A stretch of DNA of 64,000 bases from assembly GCF_012910785.2 (NCBI RefSeq), contig NZ_WTVH02000001.1, positions 270,343 to 334,342 on the forward strand. The letters are read 5' to 3'. The stretch is from Aromatoleum buckelii. GTDB lineage: Bacteria > Pseudomonadota > Gammaproteobacteria > Burkholderiales > Rhodocyclaceae. This document shows, piece after piece, positions 43,457-51,695 of this stretch; positions within the stretch are counted from its first letter, which is position 1, and every line of letters starts with the position of its first letter. The notes below the pieces were generated by a model. That model saw only the letters and a list, made by a program, of their open reading frames with translations, did not search any database and was not told the origin of the DNA. Made by a program: the position numbers and the translations under genes.

Positions 43457-44842
43457 ATGGATCGGTTACAAAAAACGGAGATCGAGGACTTCAAAGCGCA
43501 CTTCCAGGGGGAGGTGCTTCTCCCTGACGACGCGCGCTACGATGAGGTACGCCAGATATGGAACGCGATGATGGACCGAAGGCCCGGGCTGATAGCCCGC
43601 TGCGTATCGCCTGAAGATGTCGTTCAGGCCGTCAGGCTCGCGCGCAAACACAACCTGCTCGTCTCAATCCGAGGGGGCGGGCACAACATCGCCGGCAACG
43701 CCGTCTGCGACGACGGTCTCATGATCGACCTCTCGCTGATGAAGAAGGTCCAGGTCGACCGGAACGCCCGTCGGGCGAGCGTCGAGCCGGGCTGCACCCT
43801 CGCCGACTTCGACGCTGCCGCGCAGGCGCACGGCCTCGCGACGCCGCTGGGCATCAACTCGACCACCGGCGTCGCCGGCCTGACGCTCGGCGGCGGCTTC
43901 GGCTGGCTGAGCAGAAAGCACGGCATGACCGTCGACAACCTGCTCTCCGCCGACGTCGTCACGGCCGATGGCAACCCGGTGCACGCCAGCGAAACGGAAA
44001 ACGAAGACCTCTTCTGGGGGCTGCGCGGTGGCGGTGGGAACTTCGGTATTGTCACGAGCTTCGAGTTCCAGCTCCATCCCGTCGGGCCGGACGTGCTGAG
44101 CGGGCTCATCGTATTCCCGTTCGACCAGGCGAAGTCAGTGCTTACGCAGTTCGCCCGCTTCACGGAAACGATGCCGGACGACCTCGCTGTCTGGATGGTC
44201 ACCCGCAAGGCGCCCCCGCTGCCCTTCCTGCCCGAAGACGTCCACGGGAAAGAGATCGTCGTGCTCGCACTATGCTATGCGGGTGACCCGGTCGAGGGCG
44301 AGAAGCTGATCGAGCCGCTGCGCGGGTTCGGCACGACGCTCGGCGAGCACATCGGCGTGCAGCCGTACACCGCCTGGCAGCAGGCTTTCGATCCACTGTT
44401 GACGCGCGGTGCGCGCAACTACTGGAAGTCGCATAACTTCTCGCAGCTCAGCGCGGGCGCGATCGACGCGATCATCGAATACGCAGGCCGGCTGCCGTCG
44501 CCACAGTGCGAGATCTTCGTCGCCACGATCGGCGGCCAGACGGCGCGCGTAGCGCCCGAGGCGATGGCCTACTCGGGTCGAGACGCCAACTACGTGATGA
44601 ACGTGCACGCCCGCTGGGAGTCGGCCGCCGAGGACGAACGCTGCATCGGCTGGGCACGCGAATTCTTCGCCAAATCACAGCCCTTCGCCAGCGGCGGGGC
44701 GTACATCAACTTCCTCACTCAGGACGAAACAGACCGTATCGCGTTCGCCTACGGTGCGACGTACGACCGTCTGGTGGAGCTCAAGAAGAAGTACGATCCG
44801 ACGAACCTCTTCCGGATGAACCAGAACATCAAGCCGGTTTGA
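43457..44842 (+). CDS. FAD-linked oxidase, berberine-bridge-enzyme type
   Basis: 461 residues from the ATG at 43457 (CGAAACGGAGGAAGAC upstream). FAD-binding PCMH domain with the flavin-linking His in NLLVSIRGGGHNIAGNAVCD, then TGVAGLTLGGGFGWLSRKHG and LFWGLRGGGGNFGIVTSFEF. C-terminal BBE segment YDPTNLFRMNQNIKP. Such enzymes oxidise alcohols, sugars or polyphenols with O2. No signal peptide. Lone gene; the next element is the tandem IS1182 pair. Confidence 0.9.
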   Translation: MDRLQKTEIEDFKAHFQGEVLLPDDARYDEVRQIWNAMMDRRPGLIARCVSPEDVVQAVRLARKHNLLVSIRGGGHNIAGNAVCDDGLMIDLSLMKKVQVDRNARRASVEPGCTLADFDAAAQAHGLATPLGINSTTGVAGLTLGGGFGWLSRKHGMTVDNLLSADVVTADGNPVHASETENEDLFWGLRGGGGNFGIVTSFEFQLHPVGPDVLSGLIVFPFDQAKSVLTQFARFTETMPDDLAVWMVTRKAPPLPFLPEDVHGKEIVVLALCYAGDPVEGEKLIEPLRGFGTTLGEHIGVQPYTAWQQAFDPLLTRGARNYWKSHNFSQLSAGAIDAIIEYAGRLPSPQCEIFVATIGGQTARVAPEAMAYSGRDANYVMNVHARWESAAEDERCIGWAREFFAKSQPFASGGAYINFLTQDETDRIAFAYGATYDRLVELKKKYDPTNLFRMNQNIKPV

Positions 44843-44947
44843 GAGGAGGTCATGCGCCAAACAATGGAGCGGACGTCGTGACGGCGCTGCTCACCGCCAG
44901 CAGCGCTCAACGGCAGCTTTCGGGCAAGTGCGACTTCCGCTTTGGGT

Positions 44948-46626
44948 CGAGGCTGTGTGAAAACACCGTGAACCATCCCGCCAGTGTTCTGTCTATGCAT
45001 AAAGCATGGTTTGAGGTGGGCGATGAAGCGATACATCGAAGGGAAGAGTCGGGCGCAGATGGTGTTGATGCCCGAATCACTGGATGACTTCATTGGTGAA
45101 GACAATCCGGTGCGGGTGATCGACCTGTTTGTCGATGAACTGGATTTGCCGGGTCTGGGGTTCGCGTCTGCGCAGCCTGCCGTCACGGGACGGCCGGGCT
45201 ACCACCCTGGCTTGCTGCTCAAGCTTTACATCTACGGCTATCTGAATCGGGTTCAGTCCAGCCGCCGACTTGAGCGGGAGGCCCAGCGCAACGTTGAAGT
45301 CATGTGGCTCACGGGGCACTTGACGCCCGACTTCAAGACCATTGCCGATTTCCGTCGAGACAATGGCATCGGCATTCGCAACGCCTGCAAGCAGTTCATC
45401 GCGTTGTGCCGCGAGCTGGACCTGTTCAGCCATGCGGTGGTGGCCATCGATGGCAGCAAGTTCAAGGCCGTGAACAACCGGGATAAGAACTTCACGCCGC
45501 ACAAACTGGAGCAGCGCATCAAGCAGATCGAGGAAAGCATCGAGCGCTACCTGCACGCCTTGGATACCGCCGATCGCACGCAGCCTGCGGAGACGGAAGC
45601 CAAGACGAAGAACCTGAAAGAGAAACTCGTCCGGCTCAGAAAGCAGATGCGTTACCTGCAGGAGATGGGCGAGCGCCTGCGCCAGGCCCCCGATGAGCAG
45701 GTCTCGCTGACCGATCCGGACGCGCGCTCCATGGCGACCAGCGGTCGTGGCACCGGGATGGTCGGTTACAACGTGCAGGTCGCGGTCGATTCCGAGCATC
45801 ACCTGATCGTCGCGCACGATGTCGTGAATCTCGGCCATGATCGTACGCAACTCGCCTCGATGGCCATGCAGGCCAAGGTGGCGATAGATGAAGAAACCCT
45901 GGAGGTGCTTGCCGATCGTGGCTACTACAAGGGGCCGGAAATTCTGGCCTGCGAGCAGTCAGGCATTACGCCCTTCGTGCCCATGACGATGACCAGCGAC
46001 AACAAGGCGCGTGGCCTGTTCGACAAGCGTGACTTCGTCTATCAACCCGATCAGGATGCGTACCGCTGCCCCAGCGGTCAGCTATTGCCACGCCATCATC
46101 AGTCTGTCGAGCAGGGGTTGGTCATCCACACCTATTACAACCTGGGTGCATGCAGGCAATGCCCCATCAAGGCGCGGTGCACGACCGCGGAGAAAGAGCG
46201 CCGAGTTCGGCGCTGGGAGCATGAGGCCGTATTGGAGTCCATGCAGCGTCGGCTGGATGCCTGCCCCGGCAAGATGCGACAGCGGCGCAGCACGGTTGAG
46301 CATGTGTTCGGGACGCTGAAGTCCTGGATGGGTGCCACGCACTTCCTCACGAAAACCCGACCACGGGTGCAGACGGAGATGAGCTTGCATGTGATGGCGT
46401 ACAACCTACGCCGGATCATCAGCCTGTACGGCCCCAAAGGCGCAATGAATGTGCTGCGGTGGGCCGCAGCTTGATGTAGAGCCGACCCAATTCCCTGCCC
46501 GAATTGCCCTGCGGACGCCCTGTAGACACTGATCACGCCCCTTCGGCCGGAAAAACGCGCGCCTATCGAACTCGACTGAACTCTACCTGCCTGCGTTCAT
46601 TGCGATTGCGTTTCCACACAGCCTCG
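44948..46626 (+). mobile_element. IS1182-family insertion sequence, tandem copy 1
   Basis: Bounded by the 17-bp inverted repeat CGAGGCTGTGTGAAAAC (right end, read inward: CGAGGCTGTGTGGAAAC). 1679 bp. Only 2 bp (GT) separate it from the second copy in the same orientation. The left flank ends TTTGGGT and the outer right flank after copy 2 begins ACCGGAAGG, which together restore a dispersed repeat. Confidence 0.9.
45023..46474 (+). CDS. IS1182-family transposase (tandem copy 1)
   Basis: 483 residues from MKRYIEGKSRAQMVLMPE (GAGGTGGGCG upstream). N-terminal domain GRPGYHPGLLLKLYIYGYLN, DDE core with VVAIDGSKFKAVNNRDKNFT, EVLADRGYYKGPEI and RRSTVEHVFGTLKSWMGATH, and a Cys-rich zinc stretch ACRQCPIKARCTTAEKERRV. 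Complete. Differs from copy 2 by only a few residues (for example T for A in GHLTPDF and G for S in NLGACRQ). Confidence 0.93.
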   Translation: MKRYIEGKSRAQMVLMPESLDDFIGEDNPVRVIDLFVDELDLPGLGFASAQPAVTGRPGYHPGLLLKLYIYGYLNRVQSSRRLEREAQRNVEVMWLTGHLTPDFKTIADFRRDNGIGIRNACKQFIALCRELDLFSHAVVAIDGSKFKAVNNRDKNFTPHKLEQRIKQIEESIERYLHALDTADRTQPAETEAKTKNLKEKLVRLRKQMRYLQEMGERLRQAPDEQVSLTDPDARSMATSGRGTGMVGYNVQVAVDSEHHLIVAHDVVNLGHDRTQLASMAMQAKVAIDEETLEVLADRGYYKGPEILACEQSGITPFVPMTMTSDNKARGLFDKRDFVYQPDQDAYRCPSGQLLPRHHQSVEQGLVIHTYYNLGACRQCPIKARCTTAEKERRVRRWEHEAVLESMQRRLDACPGKMRQRRSTVEHVFGTLKSWMGATHFLTKTRPRVQTEMSLHVMAYNLRRIISLYGPKGAMNVLRWAAA

Positions 46627-46628
46627 GT

Positions 46629-48307
46629 CGAGGCTGTGTGAAAACACCGTGAACCATCCCGCCAGGGTTCTGTCTATGCATAAAGCATGGTTTGAGGTGG
46701 GCGATGAAGCGATACATCGAAGGGAAGAGTCGGGCGCAGATGGTGTTGATGCCCGAATCACTGGATGACTTCATTGGTGAAGACAATCCGGTGCGGGTGA
46801 TCGACCTGTTTGTCGATGAACTGGATTTGCCGGGTCTGGGGTTCGCGTCTGCACAGCCTGCCGTCACGGGACGGCCGGGCTACCACCCGGGCTTGTTGCT
46901 CAAGCTGTACATCTACGGCTATCTGAATCGGGTTCAGTCCAGCCGCCGACTTGAGCGGGAGGCCCAGCGCAACGTTGAAGTCATGTGGCTCACGGGGCAC
47001 TTGGCGCCCGACTTCAAGACCATTGCCGATTTCCGTCGAGACAATGGCATCGGCATTCGCAACGCCTGCAAGCAGTTCATCGCGTTGTGCCGCGAGCTGG
47101 ACCTGTTCAGCCATGCGGTGGTGGCCATCGATGGCAGCAAGTTCAAGGCCGTGAACAACCGGGATAAGAACTTCACGCCGCACAAACTGGAGCAGCGCAT
47201 CAAGCAGATCGAGGAAAGCATCGAGCGCTACCTGCACGCCTTGGATACCGCCGATCGCACGCAGCCTGCGGAGACGGAAGCCAAGACGAAGAACCTGAAA
47301 GAGAAACTCGTCCGGCTCAGAAAGCAGATGCGTTACCTGCAGGAGATGGGCGAGCGCCTGCGCCAGGCCCCCGATGAGCAGGTCTCGCTGACCGATCCGG
47401 ACGCGCGCTCCATGGCGACCAGCGGTCGTGGCACCGGGATGGTCGGTTACAACGTGCAGGTCGCGGTCGATTCCGAGCATCACCTGATCGTCGCGCACGA
47501 TGTCGTGAATCTCGGCCATGATCGTACGCAACTCGCCTCGATGGCCATGCAGGCCAAGGTGGCGATAGATGAAGAAACCCTGGAGGTGCTTGCCGATCGT
47601 GGCTACTACAAGGGGCCGGAAATTCTGGCCTGCGAGCAGTCAGGCATTACGCCCTTCGTGCCCATGACGATGACCAGCGACAACAAGGCGCGTGGCCTGT
47701 TCGACAAGCGTGACTTCGTCTATCAACCCGATCAGGATGCGTACCGCTGCCCCAGCGGTCAGCTATTGCCACGCCATCATCAGTCTGTCGAGCAGGGGTT
47801 GGTCATCCACACCTATTACAACCTGAGTGCATGCAGGCAATGCCCCATCAAGGCGCGGTGCACGACCGCGGAGAAAGAGCGCCGAGTTCGGCGCTGGGAG
47901 CATGAGGCCGTATTGGAGTCCATGCAGCGTCGGCTGGATGCCTGCCCCGGCAAGATGCGACAGCGGCGCAGCACGGTTGAGCATGTGTTCGGGACGCTGA
48001 AGTCCTGGATGGGTGCCACGCACTTCCTCACGAAAACCCGACCACGGGTGCAGACGGAGATGAGCTTGCATGTGATGGCGTACAACCTACGCCGGATCAT
48101 CAGCCTGTACGGCCCCAAAGGCGCAATGAATGTGCTGCGGTGGGCCGCAGCTTGATGTAGAGCCGACCCAATTCCCTGCCCGAATTGCCCTGCGGACGCC
48201 CTGTAGACACTGATCACGCCCCTTCGGCCGGAAAAACGCGCGCCTATCGAACTCGACTGAACTCTACCTGCCTGCGTTCATTGCGATTGCGTTTCCACAC
48301 AGCCTCG
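46629..48307 (+). mobile_element. IS1182-family insertion sequence, tandem copy 2
   Basis: Same 17-bp inverted repeats and the same 1679-bp length as copy 1. About eight single-base differences are visible (for example GCGCAG/GCACAG near 46,850, and CTGGCTTGCTG/CGGGCTTGTTG). The scattered changes show two real copies that have had time to diverge slightly. Confidence 0.9.
46704..48155 (+). CDS. IS1182-family transposase (tandem copy 2)
   Basis: 483 residues, identical in layout to copy 1 with all catalytic motifs intact (VVAIDGSKFKAVNN, EVLADRGYYKGPEI, STVEHVFGTLKSW). Both copies therefore can encode active transposase. Confidence 0.93.
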   Translation: MKRYIEGKSRAQMVLMPESLDDFIGEDNPVRVIDLFVDELDLPGLGFASAQPAVTGRPGYHPGLLLKLYIYGYLNRVQSSRRLEREAQRNVEVMWLTGHLAPDFKTIADFRRDNGIGIRNACKQFIALCRELDLFSHAVVAIDGSKFKAVNNRDKNFTPHKLEQRIKQIEESIERYLHALDTADRTQPAETEAKTKNLKEKLVRLRKQMRYLQEMGERLRQAPDEQVSLTDPDARSMATSGRGTGMVGYNVQVAVDSEHHLIVAHDVVNLGHDRTQLASMAMQAKVAIDEETLEVLADRGYYKGPEILACEQSGITPFVPMTMTSDNKARGLFDKRDFVYQPDQDAYRCPSGQLLPRHHQSVEQGLVIHTYYNLSACRQCPIKARCTTAEKERRVRRWEHEAVLESMQRRLDACPGKMRQRRSTVEHVFGTLKSWMGATHFLTKTRPRVQTEMSLHVMAYNLRRIISLYGPKGAMNVLRWAAA

Positions 48308-48731
48308 ACCGGAAGGTCGCATTCGCCGGATAGGAAAGCTGTCGTTCGCGGTGACGAACGGCGGAGCGGCAGGTAACCGGCGCATTGATGCCTGATTGGG
48401 CGCGGCGACCCAACGGCCGTTCAGGCCGAGTTGTGTGAGTTGCGTTTCTGGCAGGTTACGAAGTGCAGCGGTCGTTTGCATCGCCGTTTGCTGGAATAAG
48501 AGAACGGCAGCACTTGGTCGTAAATTCTTGGTCGTGGGTACTGTCAAGACCAGACGTTGGGGAGGTCGCATCGCTGGCGATCGGGCGTTTACGGCGACGA
48601 CGCGCGAAAGCGAACATCCGGCCACAAGCCGAGATTCGGTATTTCCTGTGAACAGCATTGGAACTGCTGCTCCACCCCGATACCTGCCAGACGGCCTACA
48701 CGTGCATCTCGGCCATTGCGGACATACAACC
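48308..48731. repeat. Dispersed intergenic repeat, copy B
   Basis: Between the IS1182 tandem and IS5 copy 2. 48,429-48,518 nearly equals 17,722-17,810. The earlier part (GTCGCATTCGCCGGATAGGA ... CGGCAGGTAACCGGCGCATT) parallels 62,606-62,720 (TTCGCGTTCGCTGTATAGGA ... GCCAGGTAACCGGCCCATT). The sequence left of the IS1182 pair (AAGTGCGACTTCCGCTTTGG) is the missing 5' part of this repeat. No gene. Confidence 0.6.
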
Positions 48732-50000
48732 GGGCACCTCGAATAACCCGAGGCTTTCAGTAAATCCCGCCGCGCAACGATGACCGCGACCGAATTCGGT
48801 TCAGTTCCTTCGGCAAATCACCGCTTCTTCCCGCGGTGTCGCTCAGTTTTTGCCTCGAATCGCCTCGGGCATCGGCGATTCGACCCATTTCGGGCGTCAG
48901 AAGGCCTTGATTCCGGCCTTCCTGAAATACACCAGCCGCTTCAGGTTGTAGCAGGCAGCCATCATCGTCATCGCAAAGTTCGCCCGCTTCTCACCGATGG
49001 TGCGCAGCAGCTTGCCGCCCATCTGCTCGATGGCCCCGAACACGTGCTCGACCCGCGCGCACGCGTCTTGGCGATGCGTGTGTTGCGTCGCTGCTGGCAC
49101 TCGGACAGCGGCTTGTTGCGCTTGCCCTTCCGCTGGATCTGGTTGCGAAAGCCGTTCTCCTTTAGCCTGGCTTCACGCTGCTCGGACGGGTAGCCCCGAT
49201 CGGCATAGACGTCGCGGCTCGTGTTGCTCGTGTCGAAGACGTTGTCAAAGTGCTGGCTGTCGTGCGTGCTGGCAGTATCGGTCTCGATCCGGCGGATGAT
49301 CTTGTACTTCTTGTCTGCGTTGATCGACAGCTTGTAGCCGAAGTGGCTCTTGCCGTGCTTCTTGGTCCAGGTCGCATCCAGATCCTTCTGGCGCCGCTTC
49401 GCCGGGCGCCACGAGGCGGGCATTGCGCCTTGCTCGATCAGTTCCTTCTCGCCCCGGCGGTTGTGCTGCTTGGGCGCCGGCACCAAGGTGGCGTCGATGA
49501 TCTGACCGCCGCGCGCGATAAAACCCTTCTTGAGCAGCTGCGCCGAGACCCCGTCAAACAGGGCCTTCGCCCCCGCTTCGCCGATCCGATTCTCGAAGGT
49601 CCACACCGTGGTGCGGTCCGGAACATTCGTCGCGTTCGACAGCCCGCAGAAGCGCTTGTAGCTCATGCGGTCGAGCAACTGGTACTCCATTTGCTCGTCC
49701 GAGAGGTTGTACAGGCGCTTCAACACCAGAATCCGCACCATCGTCTCGGTCGGGTACGGCGGACGCCCGCCCTGCGCACTCCCCGGGCGCGGCGCTTTCG
49801 CGTCAACCTCGGCCGCCAGCGCCGCAAAGTCGATGTGCGACTCGATCTCGACCAGCGAGTCGATCTTCTTGCGGTGATGTTCATCGGCGAACAGGTCGGT
49901 CTTGATGGCGCTGCGCGGTTTCATCGATGTCGGCTATGGCGAGATTGAGGACGCTGTAATTTTACCAAGGGCGGGCGAGTCGAGGTTTTTCGAGGCGCCC
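48732..50000 (-). mobile_element. IS5-family insertion sequence, copy 2 (defective)
   Basis: Same inverted repeats as copy 1 and a 4-bp target duplication AACC (48728-48731 and 50001-50004). 1269 bp. The transposase gene carries a frameshift and internal small deletions compared with copy 1. Confidence 0.9.
48897..49924 (-). pseudogene. IS5-family transposase, frameshifted
   Basis: Starts MKPRSAIKTDLFADEHHRKK and follows copy 1 until AKTRAR, where two extra bases in the CG tract at about 49,054-49,060 (CCGCGCGCACG against CCGCGCACG) shift the frame. The C-terminal part continues in another frame as RVEHVFGAIEQMGGKLLRTI. The catalytic Glu lies beyond the shift, so the product is dead unless complemented by copy 1. 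A short N-terminal deletion (DTLGDP lost) is also present. Confidence 0.88.
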
Positions 50001-50582
50001 AACCGGCGCCACATGAGTGGCGGTAACTGCCGGTCAGCAGTCCTTGGCGCCAGCTCTGCGACGAACGTCAGCTGCCGTCTGCCACTTGGGACGACTACGG
50101 CGTGGTTAGATGTGATGAGATTCGTTGGTCAACCAACAGAGGATTCCTCGGCAGGCCCAGCGGGTCGGTTTGACACTGTTTCTGGAGACGAACTATAGTC
50201 CTCCCATGGCTCTGTTCCCCCTCTCCGCCCCAATCGTCTTCGCGCCCTGTGCTGCCGCGAAGATGGGTGGTGGTGCCGCGTCGCTTCACGCGGAACGCCC
50301 AGGAGTCTGCTCGATTGCCGCAGATTCCTAGGCCCGGCGATACGCTTTTCCCCCAATAGCGCAACAAAACTATCGCCGGGCTCAACTGAAGCGAGCTGGC
50401 GGCTGACCGTTGTCGGTGCCGCGCTTTCAGGACTCGCCATTTTTCCCTGCTTCACATCGTCATCGTGCTTGTGCCGCACGCCGCGTCCATTCGCCTGATC
50501 CTTCAGCGATTGCCAGCGGCTGCAGCGCGATTCCTTTTCCGCCCCATCTGGTGCGGGATAACACTTGCCATCCAGGAGTTTT
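50001..50582. other. Intergenic region with a long hairpin
   Basis: No supported gene in about 580 bases. Facing arms GCCCGGCGATA (50332-50342) and TATCGCCGGGC (50371-50381) pair perfectly over 11 bp, with a further CGCT/AGCG inside. A 168-codon open frame on the minus strand has low-complexity Arg/Ser content and no ribosome site. Confidence 0.45.
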
Positions 50583-50759
50583 ATGAACGTCCATAACCAC
50601 AGCATCTGGCCGCCACCGGGAGCCTGCAACCTCAACCACCCGGCGCCTGCTGCCCGACACGGCGCATTGCTGCAGCAATTAGTGTGTGCCGCACTGATCT
50701 TCCCGGTAGTCCAATTGCCGGACGATGCCGCCTCCCCCCGTGATCAAGCGGTCGGATAA
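50583..50759 (+). CDS. Small protein of 58 residues, unknown
   Basis: The ATG follows ATCCAGGAGTTTT, a strong ribosome site. The peptide starts MNVHNHSIWPPPGACNLNHP, has one hydrophobic stretch (LLQQLVCAALIFPVVQL) and ends polar (DDAASPRDQAVG). Its stop lies 12 bp before the next gene start, so it heads a likely operon with the beta-helix and GNAT-Rnk genes. It could be a small membrane protein or a leader peptide. I know no homologue. Confidence 0.45.
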   Translation: MNVHNHSIWPPPGACNLNHPAPAARHGALLQQLVCAALIFPVVQLPDDAASPRDQAVG

Positions 50760-50771
50760 GGAGTGAGAGCG

Positions 50772-51644
50772 ATGGATATCTCGCGTCAATTTGTCCGGCA
50801 GAAAAATCCCTGTGCCGATGGTTTCCGCTGGTTCATGCGCCATTTTCAGGAAGGCTCCGACTACCAGCCCCTGCTCGACGCGCTCGTGGCAGCCGGGCGG
50901 ATTTCTGATGCCTGTTGGCTGATGGATCAGTTCGGGCCGACCAAGGCGGTGCTTGAAGTCGATGCGCTGGAAGCGGACGCTGTCGTGTTCGCCGGCAGTC
51001 TGCTTGTTCGTGGCCCGATCGATGTGGACACCGTGCTGCGCATCGGGGGCGGCTTGCGAGCCGAGTCCGGCATTCGGGTCGGTCGCAGCCTGCAGGTTGG
51101 TGAAGACCTGTGGGCGGCCGGAAATGTCCGCTCGCTGGGCTGCCTGCAAGTGGAGGGGGATGTTCGTGCCGACTGGAACCTGCTGGTGGAGGAGCGCTTG
51201 GACTGCGGCGGCGACCTGCGCGTCGGCTGGGATGTCGAGGTGGGTACGGATTGCACGATTGGCGGCCAGACGACGGTGGGCGGTGACGTCGCGGTGGGCG
51301 CCGCCCTGAAGTGCCAGAGCAATCTCCGCGTCCGGGGCGCTCTGAAGGTCGGTGGCAGCGTCTGGTCGGCGCAGGGCATCGAGGTGAATCAGGGTATCGA
51401 TGTCAGCGAGCATCTGGAAGCGTCCTGGGGGATCGTCTCCGGCAAATCCATCGTCGCTGGCGGGGCAATCAAGGCGGGCGAGAGCCTGGCGGCAGAGGAA
51501 ATCATCCAGGCCGGAGAAGGCTACGGCATCTACGCCGGCCTCAGCGTGCCGGTGGCGGTATGGGAAGCCAGCGCCTGGGTGCGCGCACGGGAATTGCCGA
51601 AGCGGCTGTTCAGCGGCCATTGGCATGCACCGGTCACGTCCTGA
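50772..51644 (+). CDS. Beta-helix (polymer-forming-like) repeat protein
   Basis: 290 residues, AAGGAGTGAGAGCG upstream. Residues 1-60 are a helical cap (NPCADGFRWFMRHFQEGSDY, ACWLMDQFGPTKAVLEVD). Residues 65-265 consist of short alternating strands of about six residues (LLVRGPIDVDTVLRIGGGLR, VGEDLWAAGNVRSLGCLQVE, TTVGGDVAVGAALKCQSNLR), which predict a right-handed or left-handed beta-helix similar in style to bactofilins and pentapeptide/hexapeptide proteins. No catalytic residues are evident. A structural or scaffolding role is plausible. Directly followed, 51 bp on, by the GNAT-Rnk fusion. Confidence 0.6.
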   Translation: MDISRQFVRQKNPCADGFRWFMRHFQEGSDYQPLLDALVAAGRISDACWLMDQFGPTKAVLEVDALEADAVVFAGSLLVRGPIDVDTVLRIGGGLRAESGIRVGRSLQVGEDLWAAGNVRSLGCLQVEGDVRADWNLLVEERLDCGGDLRVGWDVEVGTDCTIGGQTTVGGDVAVGAALKCQSNLRVRGALKVGGSVWSAQGIEVNQGIDVSEHLEASWGIVSGKSIVAGGAIKAGESLAAEEIIQAGEGYGIYAGLSVPVAVWEASAWVRARELPKRLFSGHWHAPVTS

Positions 51645-51695
51645 GCATCGCGGCTTGTCCTTGTCTTCCCCATACCCCTGCAGGAGTCTCTAAAA

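Noticed and set aside
44948..48307. The IS1182 tandem as an assembly artefact
   Set aside because: Scattered base differences between copies favour two real elements, though long reads would settle it.
16054..50000. A composite transposon formed by the two IS5 copies
   Set aside because: Each copy has its own 4-bp target duplication on both sides, so they inserted independently; the outer flanks do not match.
50129..50635. 168-codon minus-strand open frame as a gene
   Set aside because: Low-complexity Arg/Ser/Gly content, no ribosome site, no recognisable motif; open frames of this size are common by chance in GC-rich DNA.
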